64,000 nucleotides of DNA from Bacteroidales bacterium UBA6397 (GCA_002439875.1 DJQB01000002.1:140336-204335), one strand, 5' to 3'. Shown: positions 8,674 to 17,953, counted from the first letter of the stretch. Notes: generated by a model from the sequence alone, not told the origin. Numbers and translations are program-made.

Positions 8674-10536
8674 ATGAAAAAATCATTTTATCTGAGATTT
8701 TTAGCTTTGGCGGCCTGCCTGGCTGCGACTTTCTCGTGCGAGAAAGGCATGGAGATTAAAGACAATGCTCCGGAGGAATTTTATGCTGTGATGTCAGGTT
8801 CGGAACCGGAGGATGAGCCGGCCACCAAGACGGTTACGGTGGATGGGAAAAGAGTCCTGTGGAGCGAAGGGGACAAGGTCTCGATCTTCAGAGGTGAGAA
8901 TATCAATGATGAATATGTCGTCAAAGAGGGCTTCAGTGGGAAGACCACCACAACGTTAGTGCCTGTCGATGACGAGAGTTTCAATGCAGGTAATGAAACC
9001 ACCTTTGACGCCAACATTGCGTGGTACCCGTACGGGAATGTCGCCTACAGCCATGATGTAAAAGATGAAATCTCTTCGGAGCCTGTTCATGTGTTGGAGG
9101 TTCCTATACCTGATGTCCAGAAATATACGGTCAATTCTTTTGCACCGGGGGCGTTCCCGATGGTGGCAGTGTCTTCCAATAAGGCTGACAACAAACTCGC
9201 ATTCAAGAATTTGTTCGGAATCATCAACATTAAGTTGAAAAGCCCTAAGTGGTATTATAAAGTCAAGGATATCGTAATTAAAGGCAACAACAACGAGTCC
9301 CTGAGCGGAGATGCGCTTGTGAAATGCTCGTATTCAGGCGAACCTAATGTGGAATTTGTGGAAGGTAGCTCAAAAGACTACATTAAGCTTGACTGCGGAG
9401 ATGGTGTTGAGCTCATTCCCGGAGAGGATGAGATTGAGTTCTGGATAGCCCTGCCTTATCGCAAATATGAAAACGGCTTGACCGTCACCATGAATTTTAC
9501 AAGCGGAAAGTCCTTGGAGAAAAAGACACCTGCCATCGAGATAAAAAGATCTGTGATGACACCGATGGCCGTTCTGGATGTGGATACCGACGATGGTGAG
9601 CTTTATATTCCTGACACGAATTTCAAAAACGCACTCCTTGATATGAAAGCAGCTGATGGAGTCACGAAGATAGTAGTGGATATGGACGGTGACGGCTTCC
9701 TTACAGCGAAAGATGCGAAGGCTTGGAATGAATATTACAAGGACAAGGATGTGGAATTTAATGTGGGCTTCAAATTTATAAAATCACTCAAGGGAATAGA
9801 GTATTTCACATCGCTTGCAAGTTTGAATTGTATGGGTGATGAACTCACGTCTTTGGATTTGAGCCATAACACCGCGCTTAAAAAATTGAATCTCCAAGGG
9901 AACTTCAATCTGGTCTTTGATCTCAGCAAGATCTCAACAACCCTTACATGGCTGAACTGCTCAAGCACCGCCACGAAAGAATTGGATCTCAGCAGGCACT
10001 CGGCACTTGAGTATCTTAACTGTGAATCGAATAAGGTGGAGCGGCTGGATGTCAGCAGTAACACCGCTATGAAAACCCTGATTTGTTGCGACAACAATCT
10101 GACGGAGCTGGATGTCAGCAAGAATGTAGCGTTGGACTATCTGAACTGTGCGACCAACAAATTGACGAGTCTGGACATAAGCAAGAATCAGGCTTTGACA
10201 TATTTGAACTGTAATTATAATAATTCTATAAGCAGCATCAATTTCGGTGACAACACTGTTATTGAGGAATTGCGGTGCCAAGGTAATCAACTCAAAGAAC
10301 TGGATCTAAGCATGTTTGCTTCGTTAAGTTTACTGGATTGTGGCTATAATCAGATGATCACCTTGGATGTCAGCAAGACCGCCTTAGGAAGCGGCAAGGA
10401 AAGTATGCCTCTGTCGTGCCGGATGGAATCCCTCAAGACACTGTACCTGAAGACAGGATGGCAGATTAATTATATTACAGTGGACAGGTTCAAGAGCTTC
10501 ATTCACGAGAACACCGTCATAGAGTACAAGGATTAA
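8674..10536 (+). CDS. Surface lipoprotein with leucine-rich repeats
   Basis: 620-residue predicted lipoprotein with a signal peptide and lipobox ATFSC. Residues about 25-310 form a beta-rich region with a KTVTVDGKRVLWSEGDKVSIF opening, common in Bacteroidales surface proteins of the fimbrillin-like type. After a short EF-hand-like stretch (DMDGDGFLTAKD), residues about 360-600 contain roughly eight leucine-rich repeats of 21-22 residues of the Bacteroidota type with a conserved Cys (LxxLNCxxNxLTxLDVSxN). Such proteins are exported to the outer-membrane surface; ligand unknown. It shares the promoter at 8465 with the small ORF. The annotation is structural only. Confidence 0.8.
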   Translation: MKKSFYLRFLALAACLAATFSCEKGMEIKDNAPEEFYAVMSGSEPEDEPATKTVTVDGKRVLWSEGDKVSIFRGENINDEYVVKEGFSGKTTTTLVPVDDESFNAGNETTFDANIAWYPYGNVAYSHDVKDEISSEPVHVLEVPIPDVQKYTVNSFAPGAFPMVAVSSNKADNKLAFKNLFGIINIKLKSPKWYYKVKDIVIKGNNNESLSGDALVKCSYSGEPNVEFVEGSSKDYIKLDCGDGVELIPGEDEIEFWIALPYRKYENGLTVTMNFTSGKSLEKKTPAIEIKRSVMTPMAVLDVDTDDGELYIPDTNFKNALLDMKAADGVTKIVVDMDGDGFLTAKDAKAWNEYYKDKDVEFNVGFKFIKSLKGIEYFTSLASLNCMGDELTSLDLSHNTALKKLNLQGNFNLVFDLSKISTTLTWLNCSSTATKELDLSRHSALEYLNCESNKVERLDVSSNTAMKTLICCDNNLTELDVSKNVALDYLNCATNKLTSLDISKNQALTYLNCNYNNSISSINFGDNTVIEELRCQGNQLKELDLSMFASLSLLDCGYNQMITLDVSKTALGSGKESMPLSCRMESLKTLYLKTGWQINYITVDRFKSFIHENTVIEYKD

Positions 10537-10545
10537 CCCTCTCAT

Positions 10546-10633
10546 TTCGGGGGACGGCAAAGCCATGGTGGCCCTTTACCCGGATAGGACGCGCGAAGCG
10601 CGTAGGCCGCCATGGCTTTACCGTCCCCCGGAA
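10546..10633. repeat. Palindromic element A, copy 2 (inverted orientation)
   Basis: Arms of about 28 bases (from 10546 and ending at 10633) containing GGGGGACGG, AAAGCCATGG and its complement flank a loop that, read on the minus strand, has the element A core: GGCCTACGCGCTTCGCG, then ATCCGGGTAAAGGGCC. The core is shared with copies 1 and 3; the outer arms are unrelated to theirs. It starts 10 bases after the LRR lipoprotein stop codon. Confidence 0.75.
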
Positions 10634-10723
10634 TCTCCTCAGCAAATCCTCCGTAAGACATCAGCCTCTTCTCTATCAACCATTTTCGCGGAGTTTAGTG
10701 TAAACATTACCGTAAAACACCCA

Positions 10724-10755
10724 TTTGCTTAGTCGAAGATGTTTTTTTAACTTTG
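10724..10755 (+). promoter_or_regulatory. Predicted promoter of the toxin-antitoxin remnant
   Basis: TTTG at 10724-10727, 20 bases, TAACTTTG at 10748-10755. This full -33/-7 match places the start near 10760, just upstream of the ATG at 10769. Confidence 0.65.
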
Positions 10756-10768
10756 CCATGATGCAGAG

Positions 10769-11097
10769 ATGAAGTTAATTAAATCTGAGAACATGAAGGA
10801 AGAAAAATTGATGATTCTGAAAAAATCAAAGCTAACGGTGGCTTTTGGTCATATCAAGGTGTTCCGGATAGCATGGATGATGATGCGGTCATCGAGGCGG
10901 CTCTTGTCCACTTGGATTTGGAGGATTTGCAACTTCTGCTTGGGGTATGGAGCAAGGCTCATATCAAACGGGTCTGGAAAGAGCGCTTGGTCAGCCAAGG
11001 CAAACGGATGAACATTCTGAATTATATCCTCTCAGTGAAGTTTTTCGGAATCAACAATCCGGACAAATACATTTCAAGATATGCCCATGCTCATTGA
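10769..11097 (+). pseudogene. Antitoxin-like protein, frameshifted near its start
   Basis: The ATG at 10769 opens one frame (MKLIKSENMKEEKLMILKK), but the recognisable protein continues in the -1 frame after an A6 run at 10820-10825: IKANGGFWSYQGVPDS, DDDAVIEAALVHLDLEDL, then a basic helix with VWKERLVSQGK. The downstream frame has no ATG before 10873. An FWSY start, a DLEDL block and a WKERL block are typical of small proteins encoded immediately ahead of AbiEii-like toxins. Either one A is missing in the run, or the gene is broken, or a -1 slip is used. It overlaps the toxin gene by 17 bases. Family assignment is by context and pattern only. Confidence 0.55.
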
Positions 11098-11769
11098 CCT
11101 TCCTAATAAAACCGCGGCAGGACTGACAGAATCAACAAAAGCGGTTTTTATTGAAGTTTCAAAATTGGACTTCATAAAGGATCTTTTCCTCTGCGGGGGA
11201 ACTGGCCAGTCCATCCAGATTAACCATCGTTTGAGTGAAGACTTGGATTTTGAATTGATCGGTCTTCGGAAAGAACGCCCGCAACTTGATTTCAAGGAAA
11301 TCATAAGTGAACTGAAAGACAAGTCCCCAGACGCGAGGGAAGAAATATTGGGAGATGACCATTTCCTAGTATTCATTAATGACGGTAAGGTCAAGCTGTC
11401 GTTTTACCGCCCTGAAAATCCAGTAAAATCAATGGGTGTTGGTCTTCAGTTTACAATCTGAAGACACCTAATCTACAGGAACTGCTTGGTATGAAAGTTT
11501 ACACTTTGTGTGTCAGGACTGTATTCCGAGACTATTATGACATCTACTGCTTACTAGAAGACGGTTGCAAGCTTGAAGATGCAATCAGTTACGCAAGTTA
11601 TCTTTCTCGTCATCAGATTCGTTCCAAGACAATGTACACGCGTCTTCTTTCACCGCAATTGTTCCGTAGAGAACAAGATTTCGAAAGGATGTCTCCCAAA
11701 TATGCGGTTTCTGCCGAAGATATTCGTGATAGAATTAAAGTTGCCATTGAGTCAGAAAACCTGAAGTGA
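11081..11769 (+). pseudogene. AbiEii/AbiGii-type nucleotidyltransferase toxin, frameshifted
   Basis: Two abutting frames together make one AbiEii-like nucleotidyltransferase. The first (11081-11461) has the motif CGGTGQSIQINHRLSEDLDFEL, matching the GG...S-x-D-x-D catalytic pattern of the family. It stops at TGA 11459-11461 just after KVKLSFYRPENP. The C-terminal part continues in the -1 frame (YNLKTPNLQELLGMKVYTL, then FRDYYDIYCLLEDG, the second family motif) to 11769. A single extra base near 11450 would restore a protein of about 229 residues. Catalytic residues are intact but the frame is not, so it is probably inactive unless the indel is a sequencing error. Confidence 0.7.
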
Positions 11770-11789
11770 GGCACTAAGAATCAATGCTT

Positions 11790-12422
11790 CTAAATCCTCC
11801 GGATGACGTTAAGGCCATCGCGGATGGGGAGGAGGACGGATTCGACACGGGGATCGTTGACTACCATGTCATTGAAGGCGATGATGCCTTGGGTCTGTTT
11901 GTCTTTCGGAACGGGATCCTGCCAGAGCTTGCCGTCCCAAAGGACATCATCGGCGAGAATCAGGCCACCGGGTTTCACAAGATCGAAGACCAGATTGTAG
12001 TAGGTGACATATTCCCGTTTGTTGGCATCCATATAGACCAGATCGTAGGGGCCTTTCAGCGAGGATAGTGTCTTGCATGCGTCTCCGATGTGCAGGGTGA
12101 TCTTGTCCGACACCTCGGCCCTTGACCAGCCTTCGCGCATCAGATCCTCAAGTTCATCGTTGATCTCCAGCGTGTCAATGTGCCCGTCCTCCGGAAGCCC
12201 ATATGCCATGCAGGTGGCGGAATAGCCGGTGAACGCCCCAATTTCAAGGATTCGTTTCGCCCCCGAAATTTCCACAAGCATAGTCAACAACCTCCCTTGA
12301 ACCGCCCCCGAAAGCATCCGAGGATAGTTAGTGTGGATGTTAGTCTGCTTCTCGATCCAGTCCAAAGCCTCGCTCTGACGCGAAGAATGCTCTCGAAGAT
12401 ATCTGTCTGCCGGAGATTCCAT
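11790..12422 (-). CDS. SAM-dependent O-methyltransferase
   Basis: Class I methyltransferase of the caffeoyl-CoA/catechol O-methyltransferase family (210 residues). Motif I is ILEIGAFTGYSATCMAYGL (about residues 60-78), followed by the acidic residue in DTLEIN. YDLVYMDANKREY and the metal-site region LILADDVLWDGKL complete the family pattern, which usually implies a divalent-cation-dependent enzyme. The substrate is unknown. It is the last gene of a minus-strand run and starts 21 bases after the EcoRI-type methylase stop, so it may be read through from the restriction genes or, ancestrally, from the fucosidase operon. Confidence 0.88.
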   Translation of the reverse strand: MESPADRYLREHSSRQSEALDWIEKQTNIHTNYPRMLSGAVQGRLLTMLVEISGAKRILEIGAFTGYSATCMAYGLPEDGHIDTLEINDELEDLMREGWSRAEVSDKITLHIGDACKTLSSLKGPYDLVYMDANKREYVTYYNLVFDLVKPGGLILADDVLWDGKLWQDPVPKDKQTQGIIAFNDMVVNDPRVESVLLPIRDGLNVIRRI

Positions 12423-12443
12423 TTGTCACTTGAATATTAATTG

Positions 12444-13424
12444 TTATGCACCGAGCCGCTTGTTTTTGATCAGTATCCTGAAATATGGGTACTTCCCGTT
12501 CACGCATAGATCTTTTCCATCATCCCCCTTTCTGAATCTGACTATCTCAAATTGTTCAGGGTTATATTTATGGAGAAATGTTATAGGAACCCCCATAAGA
12601 CCTTGATAGTCTTTAGGAATGTCTTGTGTCCTGTCAACATTTATCCCTTCACAGTTGTCAAAATTGGGATATTTTTCTTCATTGCCTTTGTATATTTTGG
12701 TAAGGGCGATGTCTTCATGGCGTTGAGAAAGTTCCAAGTTTGTCAACCAAAGACAGTTATTGGTGGCGATAATGGATTGCCCATCTTTGTTGACACTTAC
12801 TTCAGTCCCATATAGCTCGTAATGTTCAGGAACGATGAATCCGGAAATTCCTCTGCCTAGATTAACTCCCAGCCAGGCTCTATTTTGTTGGATAAGCTCG
12901 AATATTTCTTTGTAAGTAATCGCATTGACATTGCCGATTATCAGAAATTTTTTGTCAAACTTGACGATTTGAGAGACAAATTCCCGGAAAAGAGAAAACG
13001 GAGGGTTTGTTACGATGATATCGGATTCCTTTAATAATTCGATGCTCTCGTTGCTTCTGAAATCACCGTCACCTGTGAAATGTGATAGCTCAATATCAGT
13101 TTTTTGGTTAAATTGACCATTGGTCCCCGTGAATTCGCAATAGATGCCATTGGCAGGTTCATTATCCATAAACAGAGAGTTATCTGCCTTTCTGTAGCAT
13201 GATGCAATAAGCTTTTTTATTCCGAGGTTCTGGAAATTCTCTGCGAAGTAACGGAAAAAATTACTCGTTCTGGGATCATCGCAGTTGCAATAGACAACTT
13301 TTCCTCGGAATTTGTCATTATAATGCTGAAGTTCCCGCTCTATATCACAAAATTGTGTATAGAACTCATCGCTTTTAGATTTTTGAGCCTTCCTAAGTAA
13401 TGTGTTTGTAGCGTTTCTGGCCAT
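12444..13424 (-). CDS. EcoRI-type adenine-specific DNA methyltransferase
   Basis: N6-adenine methylase of a type II restriction-modification system, 326 residues, the same length as M.EcoRI and closely similar along its whole length as I recall that protein. Shared blocks include MARNATN at the N terminus, KSKSDEFYTQ, VVYCNCDDPR, LIASCY, the catalytic motif IVTNPPFSLFRE, SGFIVPEHYELYGTE, MGVPITFLHKYNPEQFE and the C-terminal PYFRILIKNKRL. The expected specificity is GAATTC. It lies 23 bases downstream of the endonuclease gene, the same order as in the classical EcoRI operon. Its base composition looks AT-richer than the flanking fucosidase and O-methyltransferase genes, suggesting transfer. 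Confidence 0.95.
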   Translation of the reverse strand: MARNATNTLLRKAQKSKSDEFYTQFCDIERELQHYNDKFRGKVVYCNCDDPRTSNFFRYFAENFQNLGIKKLIASCYRKADNSLFMDNEPANGIYCEFTGTNGQFNQKTDIELSHFTGDGDFRSNESIELLKESDIIVTNPPFSLFREFVSQIVKFDKKFLIIGNVNAITYKEIFELIQQNRAWLGVNLGRGISGFIVPEHYELYGTEVSVNKDGQSIIATNNCLWLTNLELSQRHEDIALTKIYKGNEEKYPNFDNCEGINVDRTQDIPKDYQGLMGVPITFLHKYNPEQFEIVRFRKGDDGKDLCVNGKYPYFRILIKNKRLGA

Positions 13425-13447
13425 AATAAAAGTATAGGAATAGAGGA

Positions 13448-14281
13448 TTATTTCGATGTTAATTGTTTGAATAAGTCACTTCCAAGTATTTGAAGAGAAG
13501 TGTTCGATATGTCCAGCATTATCTTGAATATATCGTTCGCTTTCCAACACCCTCCGTCCTCTTGGTTATATATTGAAGCAGCTTGCAGCATGATTGTCTT
13601 ATCGTTATGCTTGACAAACATATTCTTGCAAAGATTCGTGTTGATCGGCATTCCATAATTGGCGGCGGTCAACCTGTCCAATCTGTTAAGCATTCCGGAA
13701 TTATATTCAAGGGTTACGATTCTTCCGTCCGGCCTAGTCACGTTGATTGTCTTGGTTAAAAAGTTGGATCCTTCAAGAAACAGTACATAAGGGAAATGAG
13801 ACTCGGAAAGCATGAAATTAGCTATTTCGGAAATATTCTTGTGCGATCGTTCTATGGCATTTCCGGCTGCCATTAAATCTTGGTCTTTGTTCTTTCCTAC
13901 TAGTTCTCCTTTCCTAATGTTTTCAATGTCTTTACCTTGGTGCTTTGCTTCAGACACCAAAACAACTCTCCACCGACCATTGTCGTCTTTGACTTCAATG
14001 ATCCCTCCGTCAGGAATGATACTGGCGTTCTCTACAAATAGAGTCTGTCCAAGACAAGGGTCTATCTCTTGTAAGACTTCATTGATTTCTTTCTTCTCAA
14101 TGCTCTTTCTATATCTGAAAGTCAGCTTGGGGTAATCTTCTTGTAGTTTTTTTATGGTGTGGCGGGATATCTCACCCACAGTCATGTCGTGCAATTTCGC
14201 TTCTTCACCGAATATCCCTACGACACCGTGACTTTTTTTATGCTGTTCAGTTAACCTTTCGGATTGATTTTTTTGTGCCAT
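13448..14281 (-). CDS. EcoRI-type restriction endonuclease
   Basis: Type II endonuclease predicted to cut GAATTC. From the ATG at 14281 it is 277 residues, the length of EcoRI itself; an in-frame start 26 codons upstream would lie inside the fucosidase gene and is rejected. The PD-(D/E)XK active site is intact with the same numbering as EcoRI: D91 (IPDGG), E111 and K113 (SEAKHQGKD). The DNA-recognition segment AAGNAIERSHKN and the following NISEIANFMLSESHFPYVLF are conserved, as are LNRLDRLTAANYGMPIN and the C-terminal LFKQLTSK. It begins 13 bases downstream of the fucosidase stop. Both R and M look functional. Confidence 0.95.
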   Translation of the reverse strand: MAQKNQSERLTEQHKKSHGVVGIFGEEAKLHDMTVGEISRHTIKKLQEDYPKLTFRYRKSIEKKEINEVLQEIDPCLGQTLFVENASIIPDGGIIEVKDDNGRWRVVLVSEAKHQGKDIENIRKGELVGKNKDQDLMAAGNAIERSHKNISEIANFMLSESHFPYVLFLEGSNFLTKTINVTRPDGRIVTLEYNSGMLNRLDRLTAANYGMPINTNLCKNMFVKHNDKTIMLQAASIYNQEDGGCWKANDIFKIMLDISNTSLQILGSDLFKQLTSK

Positions 14282-14294
14282 ATGTTTGATACTC

Positions 14295-15740
14295 TTAAAG
14301 TTTATTATCTCTGCCCGGATCCATATACAATGCAAAACCGTTGAGTACAGGACAGGCATACGCTCCTGTGATGTTGAGGCGGATCTTGGATGTGGTGGTT
14401 TCGGCGATCGGGATGATTCGCTTGTAGCCGATTGTGGTCTCGGAGGCTATTTCCGTCCATTGGCCATCGTTGCCAAACGTTTCGATGGTGAAAGACTTGA
14501 TCCTCTGACCCAAAGGAATATATTCCTGAAGCTGGATCAGGTTGAAGGTTTTTTCTCCATTGAGGTTGATGGTTATCGAGGCTTCCGTGACATCGTCCGA
14601 AGCGGCCCAGAAGGAGTCATATTTATCATTCAGAATGTTCCGCGCCTTGAATGGATGGCCTCTGACAGCGGTGGCCTCGGCTTTCGCGCCTTCGGCGAGA
14701 TTGTCTTTGAATATCCTGTCGAGGGTGGCGCGGAACTCCATCAGTCTGGCGGAGTCTGCTGCGTTGATGCGTCCGGTGGTGTCAGGCGGAACGTTTAGCA
14801 GAAGCAGAGAGTTGCGCCCGACGCTTTCGTAATAGATTCTGAGAAGTTCATTTACGGATTTCACCTTGTCGTTCTCGCTTTCCCTCCAGAACCAACCCGG
14901 ACGGATGGAAACATCGGTCTCGGCGGGAATCCAACAGGCTCCGAGTGCGTTGCCGCAGTTCAGGGTGTCACGACTTGGCGCATCGGATCCGGGACCGAAA
15001 CCTTCGACATCAAGCCTGCCCCAGCAAGTCCTTCCGGCGGAGCCACGCTCGTTGCCCACCCAACGGCAGTCAGGACCAATGTCGCTGAATATGACCGCGT
15101 TCGGCTGAAGCCTTCTTACCGTTCCGTTGAACAATGGCCAGTCGTATTCCTGTCGCTTTCCGTTCGGACCTTCACCGTTGGCTCCGTCGAACCACTGCTC
15201 GAAGACCTCGCCGTAGCTGCCGAGAGCACTCTCCAATGTCTTTGCGTAAACCCCATTGTACTCTTGAGTCCCGTAAGTCGGATCGTTCCTGTCCCACGGG
15301 GAGATGTAAACTCCGAATTTGAGTCCGTCCTTGGCACAGGCTTCGGATAGCTCTTTAAGCACGTCGCCTTTCCCGTCTTTCCACGGACTTTTCGCCACAG
15401 TGTGCCCACAGACAGGGTTTGGCCACAGGCAGAAACCATCGTGATGCTTTCCGGTGATGATGATTCCCTTGAATCCGGCGGCCTTGGCGATCTCGGTCCA
15501 TTGGCCGCAGTCAAGATCGGTCGGATTGAATACACCCTCAGTCTCGGTGCCAAGCCCCCACTCCCTTCCGGTGAAGGTGTTCGGCCCGAAGTGAGCGAAC
15601 ATATTCATTTCCATCTTCTGCCATTCAAGTTGCTGAGCCGTCGGAGTCGGGCCGAATGGTTCCGGCGGTAGAGAAGTTCCTTTTTCACAAGCAGCGACAA
15701 CGGCTGCCAATGCTGCCAAAGTTAGAGTCAAACGATTCAT
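14295..15740 (-). CDS. Alpha-L-fucosidase, GH29, lipoprotein
   Basis: Exo-fucosidase of 481 residues, predicted surface or periplasmic lipoprotein (signal peptide, lipid Cys at residue 18). GH29 features: MFAHFGPNTFTGREWG, GIIITGKHHDGFCLWP, FGVYISPWDRN, and the nucleophile Asp185 in EQWFDGANGEG. A C-terminal galactose-binding-like beta-sandwich (about 345-475) is suggested by ARNILNDKYDSFWAA and INLNGEKTFNLIQLQEYI. The short catalytic pattern resembles GH29 subfamily B (alpha-1,3/4-fucosidases), stated with moderate confidence. It starts 19 bases after the M16 protease stop, so the secreted hypothetical, the protease and the fucosidase form one minus-strand run. The EcoRI-type genes follow directly. 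Confidence 0.93.
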   Translation of the reverse strand: MNRLTLTLAALAAVVAACEKGTSLPPEPFGPTPTAQQLEWQKMEMNMFAHFGPNTFTGREWGLGTETEGVFNPTDLDCGQWTEIAKAAGFKGIIITGKHHDGFCLWPNPVCGHTVAKSPWKDGKGDVLKELSEACAKDGLKFGVYISPWDRNDPTYGTQEYNGVYAKTLESALGSYGEVFEQWFDGANGEGPNGKRQEYDWPLFNGTVRRLQPNAVIFSDIGPDCRWVGNERGSAGRTCWGRLDVEGFGPGSDAPSRDTLNCGNALGACWIPAETDVSIRPGWFWRESENDKVKSVNELLRIYYESVGRNSLLLLNVPPDTTGRINAADSARLMEFRATLDRIFKDNLAEGAKAEATAVRGHPFKARNILNDKYDSFWAASDDVTEASITINLNGEKTFNLIQLQEYIPLGQRIKSFTIETFGNDGQWTEIASETTIGYKRIIPIAETTTSKIRLNITGAYACPVLNGFALYMDPGRDNKL

Positions 15741-15759
15741 ATTCAGTGATATTTGTGGT

Positions 15760-16992
15760 TTATAAGAAGATCAGGGAAGAGGTGCTTTCGGGATTGAATA
15801 TCCTTACGGCGGTGTTTCTGATGCCTTCGGCGGTCACTGCCTCTATTGCCTCGACGTTCTGCTTGTCAGTGAATATCTTTCCATACGAGATCAGGCTTTT
15901 GCCCATAGAGAGGCACTGCGCCTCGCCGTTGTCGGAACTGATGGCGAGCTGGCCGAGGATCTGCTTTTTGGCGGCCTTGAGCCTGACGGAGGAATATTCC
16001 TCGTCCTGCATTTTTCGAATCACTTTCCAGATCGCGTCCAGACATTTTTCCAAGTTATTCCGCTCGCAGCCTAGACTGATTGTCATGATGCCGGACTCGG
16101 TGTACTGTGAATATGATGACTCGATACCATAGACCCATCCGTTCTTCTCTCGCAAAAGGCTGTTCAGTAAGGAATTGGACGCAGGGCCACCGATGATGTT
16201 GCTCATCAGTATGGCTGCGAAGCGTTCCTTGGTGTTCTCAAGCGAGGGTGCGAAGTTCCCGATCACAGCGTTGACTTCGTGATTCCTTTTTTCGACCTGC
16301 TTGTTGAAGGCCGGCTTTGAAGGGATCGGTGTGATAACACGTCCACTGCCTGTCTCTGGATATTCTTTGGAGAAAACTTTTTCTGCAAGTCTGAGCACAT
16401 TCTCCTCCATCCTCTTCTCGTCAATGTCGGCCACTATCGCCAGAGCCATATTCATTGGTAAGAAATGCTCTTTTGTGAATTGCCTCAGCTCCTTGCTTGT
16501 GATTTTCCTGACACTGGCAGCCGTCCCGAGAATCGAAAGTCCGAGAGGATGCCCCGCAAACAGAGCTTCCTCGAATTTGTCATAGACATCATCAGCGGGG
16601 GAGTCTTTGTAGGAGTTTATCTCGTCGATCACCACGCCTTTCTCGATGGCAACCTCTTCTTCCGGGAATGTCGGACAGGTCGCCAGCTCAAGAAGCAGAG
16701 CGGTGGCCTTCCCGAGATCTTCCTTAAGTACCGTGGAATGAATCACAATCTCCTCTTTGGTAGTGAAAGCGTTAAGCTCGCCACCGAGTTTGTCGAGGTA
16801 ACTGCTTATCACCTTGGCACTTTTTCGCTCTGTTCCCTTGAATAGGGTGTGTTCGGTGAAATGGGCGATCCCACTGTGGAAATCCCCCTCGTCCCTTGTG
16901 CCGCATTTAATTGTCAATGAGCAATATCCAACTGTGTTGCCACTCCTCTTGACCGCATATTTCAATCCGCAGTCCGCCGAGCCTGTGATCAT
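15760..16992 (-). CDS. M16 family zinc peptidase
   Basis: Insulinase/mitochondrial-processing-peptidase-like metalloprotease of 410 residues, a single M16 unit with N-terminal catalytic and C-terminal half-domains. The inverted zinc motif HFTEH is at H44, E47, H48, and the distal glutamate lies in the EKGVVIDEINSYKDSP segment (about residues 117-132). No signal peptide is evident, so it is probably cytoplasmic, like several short M16 enzymes of Bacteroidota. The start codon overlaps the stop of the upstream gene in a TAATG, indicating translational coupling. Confidence 0.9.
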   Translation of the reverse strand: MITGSADCGLKYAVKRSGNTVGYCSLTIKCGTRDEGDFHSGIAHFTEHTLFKGTERKSAKVISSYLDKLGGELNAFTTKEEIVIHSTVLKEDLGKATALLLELATCPTFPEEEVAIEKGVVIDEINSYKDSPADDVYDKFEEALFAGHPLGLSILGTAASVRKITSKELRQFTKEHFLPMNMALAIVADIDEKRMEENVLRLAEKVFSKEYPETGSGRVITPIPSKPAFNKQVEKRNHEVNAVIGNFAPSLENTKERFAAILMSNIIGGPASNSLLNSLLREKNGWVYGIESSYSQYTESGIMTISLGCERNNLEKCLDAIWKVIRKMQDEEYSSVRLKAAKKQILGQLAISSDNGEAQCLSMGKSLISYGKIFTDKQNVEAIEAVTAEGIRNTAVRIFNPESTSSLIFL

Positions 16993-17846
16993 TACTTTCT
17001 GAGTGCTTTGATTGCCTTGATGTCGCTTGTGAGGAATCCTTTGCCGTTCCTGGCGTTTATCTTGTGCTTTTTGAAGTAATAAAGCTCATGGTTGTCGGAT
17101 CCGATTAGCATCTTGTAGCAGATGGAACCATTGACAGGCTCGGAAGGAGCCACCACATAGCTTACGACTGTGTTGAATGTGCCTTCGATAAAGATTTCGT
17201 CCACTTCATCCTCGTCTTCCTTGATGAGGAAGTCCTCGTCCAGGGAGCGTTTTGTCTGCTCGTCGACCTGAGGGGCGAAATCCTCTGACCAGAAGAATAT
17301 TCTTTTGATTTTCAGCTTTTTCGTGTCCTTTGCGCCAAGGTTTGAATAGGCTTTCATTTCTGTGTCGGTGAGCTCTGTCGTGTGGTCCTGGATGATTTTA
17401 AGGAACGCAGGCAGCAGCACGAACTCGCGCCCGGACGGATCCTCGGTCGGGCGTAGAGGAAAGTTCACGACCTCGAACATGTCGCTGATGGATTTTTCCG
17501 CACCCTCTCCACCTTTGACAATGGTCAACATGTCGATGCCAGGCTCGGATTCCCTGCGGAACTGACCTTTGACGACCATCAGGAAATAATAATTGTCGTT
17601 TGTCTTGATGCCTTGGAACTCCTCGTTTGTGCAGAATTCGTAAGGGGACACGGTCCATGTGGAGGCGACACTCTCTTTCAGCGCCTCGTCAAGGAATTCG
17701 TCCCCTGTCAGGACGACCTTTGTGGTCTTGGATGTGAAGTCCTTGAGTTTCTCCCTTCTTGTGGTGATTTGAGCCTGGCCGAAAACATCTGTGGTCAGGA
17801 GCAGCCCGGCGATTGTCCAGGCGAGTATTTGAAAGAATCGTCTCAT
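16992..17846 (-). CDS. Secreted protein of unknown function
   Basis: 284-residue protein with an N-terminal signal peptide (hydrophobic stretch ending VFGQAQ). I do not recognise the family. The body is rich in charged residues, with one strongly acidic segment (SLDEDFLIKEDEDEVDE, about residues 205-222) and a C-terminal part with many beta-prone segments and a final basic helix. It is translationally coupled to the M16 protease (1-base overlap), hinting at a joint role. On the minus strand TACATTTG (17961 to 17954) is a plausible -7 element for the run. Confidence 0.6.
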   Translation of the reverse strand: MRRFFQILAWTIAGLLLTTDVFGQAQITTRREKLKDFTSKTTKVVLTGDEFLDEALKESVASTWTVSPYEFCTNEEFQGIKTNDNYYFLMVVKGQFRRESEPGIDMLTIVKGGEGAEKSISDMFEVVNFPLRPTEDPSGREFVLLPAFLKIIQDHTTELTDTEMKAYSNLGAKDTKKLKIKRIFFWSEDFAPQVDEQTKRSLDEDFLIKEDEDEVDEIFIEGTFNTVVSYVVAPSEPVNGSICYKMLIGSDNHELYYFKKHKINARNGKGFLTSDIKAIKALRK

Positions 17847-17953
17847 GTTAGTTACTTGTTTGTCATTCAGTTTTTCAGTTCAATGCAGTGTCTGGAGTCA
17901 GCGGTGGCTCGTCTGGCATCGGCAAAAGACTCCATACTTCATGCCGCACAGTA

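Noticed and set aside
14282..14359. Longer start for the EcoRI-type endonuclease
   Set aside because: It would begin inside the fucosidase gene; the ATG at 14281 yields 277 residues with the catalytic residues at the EcoRI positions.
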